Positions 19,608-21,681 of a DNA stretch of 21,681 nucleotides are shown here, one piece after another. Both the position numbers and the translations under genes were made by a program. This DNA comes from Rhizophagus sp. LPA8_4_AMF (Eukaryota; Glomeromycota; Glomeromycetes; Glomerales; Glomeraceae). The notes under the pieces are model-generated. The model was given only the letters and a program-made list of their open reading frames with translations, did not search any database and was not told the origin of the DNA. The stretch's first letter is position 1. Each line of letters opens with the position of its first letter. Where the stretch lies: contig JADRCO010001180.1 in the NCBI GenBank assembly GCA_021464525.1, positions 1 through 21,681 on the forward strand, given 5' to 3'.

Positions 19608-19801
19608 TCGGATTTGTTAATTATCCAATAAATCATAAATAAGATTTTTTAACACCAATAAATTTGTTACTTTTAGTTTAAGTGAATTTATAAATAAAAT
19701 TAATAAAATTTCATTGCTCAAAATTATTTTGCGAAAAATTTTTAAGTTTAAAAAAAATTTGTCGATAATATTTCAATCACGTAATCTAATTTTTAAGCTG
19801 A
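19608..19801. other. A+T-rich spacer
   Basis: There is nothing recognisable. It is more balanced in purines and pyrimidines than the preceding tract, so the strand bias ends here. Confidence 0.4.
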
Positions 19802-19917
19802 ACTGTACGATTTTTTATTTGCTTTTCGTACAGTACAGTACAACACTTATATATATGTATACATATACAAGCACTGTACTGTACTGTACGAAATTTTTTT
19901 TAATTCAATCGTACAGT
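19802..19917. repeat. Large GTACAGTAC palindrome
   Basis: The arm from ACTGTACGATTTTTTATTTG to CGTACAGTACAGTAC (19802-19841) pairs with 19876-19917 (GTACTGTACTGTACG through AATCGTACAGT). The inner 15 bp of each arm are perfect (19827-19841 and 19876-19890); the outer parts have small indels. The 34-nt loop contains its own TATACATATA-type palindrome. More copies of the word follow at 19921-19935. It resembles the motif-dense ends of the hAT-like elements at 14.2-16.6 kb, but no target duplication was found. It lies 165 bp beyond the 3' end of the hAT transposase relic. Confidence 0.8.
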
Positions 19918-20099
19918 AGATCGTACAGTACAGTTTATCTATCTACCTATAAACAATATCGATCCAAAAATATTTACTGCGTTATTATTTAATATCGTAT
20001 CAAAACAATAAAAATTAATTACTTTATAAATAACAAAATATTATTTATTTAATAATAAAAATATTGAATAGAAATAAATGATAAAATAAAATAAAAGAA

Positions 20100-21681
20100 C
20101 TAATTCTCATTTTTAAGTTTTAGCCATGCTTTTAAGCACATACACATCTTAATAGTTTCTGGATCTAAGCTACATCTTCTTTGAGATATTAAATCAGTTC
20201 CACCAGAAAACACCCGCTCAACTGGTACACTTGTTCCTATTTTAAAATAATAATATTAAAATAATTAATGTGATAAACTAAATTATTAATTTTTGCAAAA
20301 TTAAAAATTTGAAATATACCAGGAACTGCTAAATAGTCTCTCGCCATATTTGTTAAATTTGGAAATTGACTTTTATGAACCTATAAAAAAAGATTTTAGT
20401 ATTAAAATAATAAATTTCTTATAATAATACCATTAGTCTTACCTTCCAAAATGTTAATATATCCATATCAAAATTTACTGGTGGTTCATTAAGGTATGCT
20501 TCAAGTTCATCATTATAAATAGTTTTACATTTTCTAAACATATGAGCTGCAAGAGCATTTTGATTAATATTAGATTGATCAATACTTTCATCAACATTTG
20601 GTTTATATTCAGTTGTCCATAAATTTGTTATTTGGTCTTTATAGGTATTAATATATTCTTCTTCAAATTCATTATCTTTATAATATTGCATTTTATGTCG
20701 TGGATCTATTACTGTTAAATAAATAATATAATTAATATTAAGTTTATAATAAGCAAACAAATATTTACTACATATATTACATACTAGTTGCAATTACATA
20801 AACAAGTCCATCTGAGCTTGGATAATATTGTTGTATTTTATCTTTAGCACTATTAGCAGCATTAATAATATCTTGTGATTCTTGATCAATATTTTCAATA
20901 AAATCTTCAATCATATCTATTAGATAATTATAAACAGGTACAGATTGGCCAAGTGTAGGAAATTTTGCAACACTCATTTCAAGGGTTGCCTTTTGAAAAC
21001 ACTAAATTAGAGAATTTAAATGTTTAGTATATAAAATATTTATCATAATATTTAATGTATTAATATTTACTTCTAATAATTCCTGTATTTCTATTAATTT
21101 TTTCCATTCATTATCAATCAATAAATAAGGTGAAAGTTCCTTATCAGCTGCCGCTAAACTATGCAATGGCTAATAAAGAAACTCAAATTAATATTAGTAA
21201 ATATTATTATTACACTGATATAAATAATATAAAAAAGTATTTTTACTTCACGCAAAATGATTGCTCTTTAAATCATTTCATGAGTGGAATTCCACTTAGT
21301 CTTTACATCAGGAATTAGTTGTAATAGTTTTATATTTGAAGCAATACATTGTCATTTTAATCGTTCACGTCTTTGAGAAGATGCACGAATTTTTATAACT
21401 AATTTTCGAAGCTATAATATTACAATTATTAAATTATTAATTTTATATAATAAATTATTAATTATTGTTAATTATAAAATATTATACTTACTTTAGTAAC
21501 AATTCCACTTGTATTAGCAGAATTATCTTCTAAAATTTCATTTTCATTATTAGGTGCTTCTTCCTTTAATGATTTAAGAATATTTTGAGCGGCTAAGTTA
21601 ATAATATGTGCTAAACAACGTACACGTTGATTTTCAGCATTAAAATTCACTCCTTCATATTCACATATAGATTCAAATTTA
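20100..21681 (-). pseudogene. hAT transposase, six exons, two internal stops, partial
   Basis: Exons run 21681-21492 (open at the window edge), 21411-21247, 21169-21071, 21001-20785, 20711-20443, 20380-20320 and 20236-20100; the first is partial. All introns are GT-AG and phases agree at every junction. Landmarks in order: RVRCLAHIINLAAQ; VKTKWNSTHEM (the conserved RWNST-type motif of the RNase H-like core); LAAADKELSPYLLIDNEW; YNYLIDMIEDFI; IIDPRHKMQYY; and the C-terminal hAT dimerisation domain with VERVFSGGTDLISQRRCSL and TIKMCMCLKAWLK, ending at TAG 20100-20102. Exon 2 has TGA at 21354-21352 and TAA at 21270-21268, the latter two codons past the WNST motif, so the copy cannot make a full protein. 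Introns are kept and no poly(A) tract is seen, so it is not a retrocopy. The N-terminal BED zinc finger would lie beyond the window. Confidence 0.9.

Noticed and set aside
19132-19631. Overlapping 92-127 codon frames resembling membrane proteins
   Set aside because: They arise from the pyrimidine-rich tract, which encodes Phe/Leu/Ser in all forward frames; several frames are open at once, as expected for biased composition.
19714-19992. 92-codon + strand frame
   Set aside because: It runs through the GTACAGTAC palindrome and has no recognisable motif.
21130-21318. 62-codon + strand frame
   Set aside because: It is antisense to hAT transposase exons that have conserved motifs and matching splice phases.
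1-21681. tRNA, rRNA or other structured RNA genes
   Set aside because: I saw no tRNA-type A and B boxes with a cloverleaf and no rRNA-like conserved blocks; a covariance-model scan would be needed to exclude small RNAs.

Overview
The window looks like a gene-poor, transposon-rich stretch of an arbuscular mycorrhizal fungus genome (Glomeromycotina, Rhizophagus-like). The reasons are the very high A+T content, short GT-AG introns of about 55-160 bp, protein kinases carrying the N-terminal Cys-x2-Cys ... Cys-x2-Cys 'NSKRFQ' module that I associate with the expanded kinases of these fungi, and Helitron, hAT and Tc1-like transposon relics. The species is an inference. No protein-coding gene in the window is intact as read.

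Layout. 1-1765: A+T-rich sequence with a Tc1/mariner N-terminal relic (210-329), a 48-bp minisatellite made of 24-bp halves (about 960-1195) and a 357-bp inverted-repeat element (1244-1600). 1766-5880: a nearly full-length Helitron Rep/helicase pseudogene on the + strand, with one frameshift and three internal stops. 6121-6480: an orphan last exon and 3' flank of a kinase gene (+ strand). 8105-8480: an orphan copy of a kinase 5' flank. 9420-10127: a frameshifted, truncated kinase pseudogene (- strand) with a 93-95 bp tandem repeat just upstream. 11869-13439: a three-exon kinase gene (- strand) that is complete in layout but carries a stop at codon 40 and a 1-bp frameshift in exon 1. 14219-16650: three neighbouring hAT-like non-autonomous elements or fragments, each built from one short motif in both orientations. 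16741-17280: a degenerate tandem repeat of about 110 bp. 18427-19607: a pyrimidine-rich tract with a chain of well-formed micro-exon signals. 19802-19917: a large GTACAGTAC palindrome. 20100-21681: a six-exon hAT transposase pseudogene (- strand) running off the right edge.

How the parts relate. Two non-coding pieces on the + strand (6121-6480 and about 8105-8480) are diverged inverted copies of the 3' end and the 5' flank of the kinase gene at 11869-13439. Together with the truncated kinase at 9420-10127 this suggests a former kinase gene cluster broken up by inversion, deletion and transposon insertion. The hAT transposase relic and the hAT-like elements share the superfamily, but nothing here shows that this transposase mobilised them. 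Nothing here makes a working operon or pathway. The least explained parts are the micro-exon/pyrimidine locus and the family of motif-palindrome elements.
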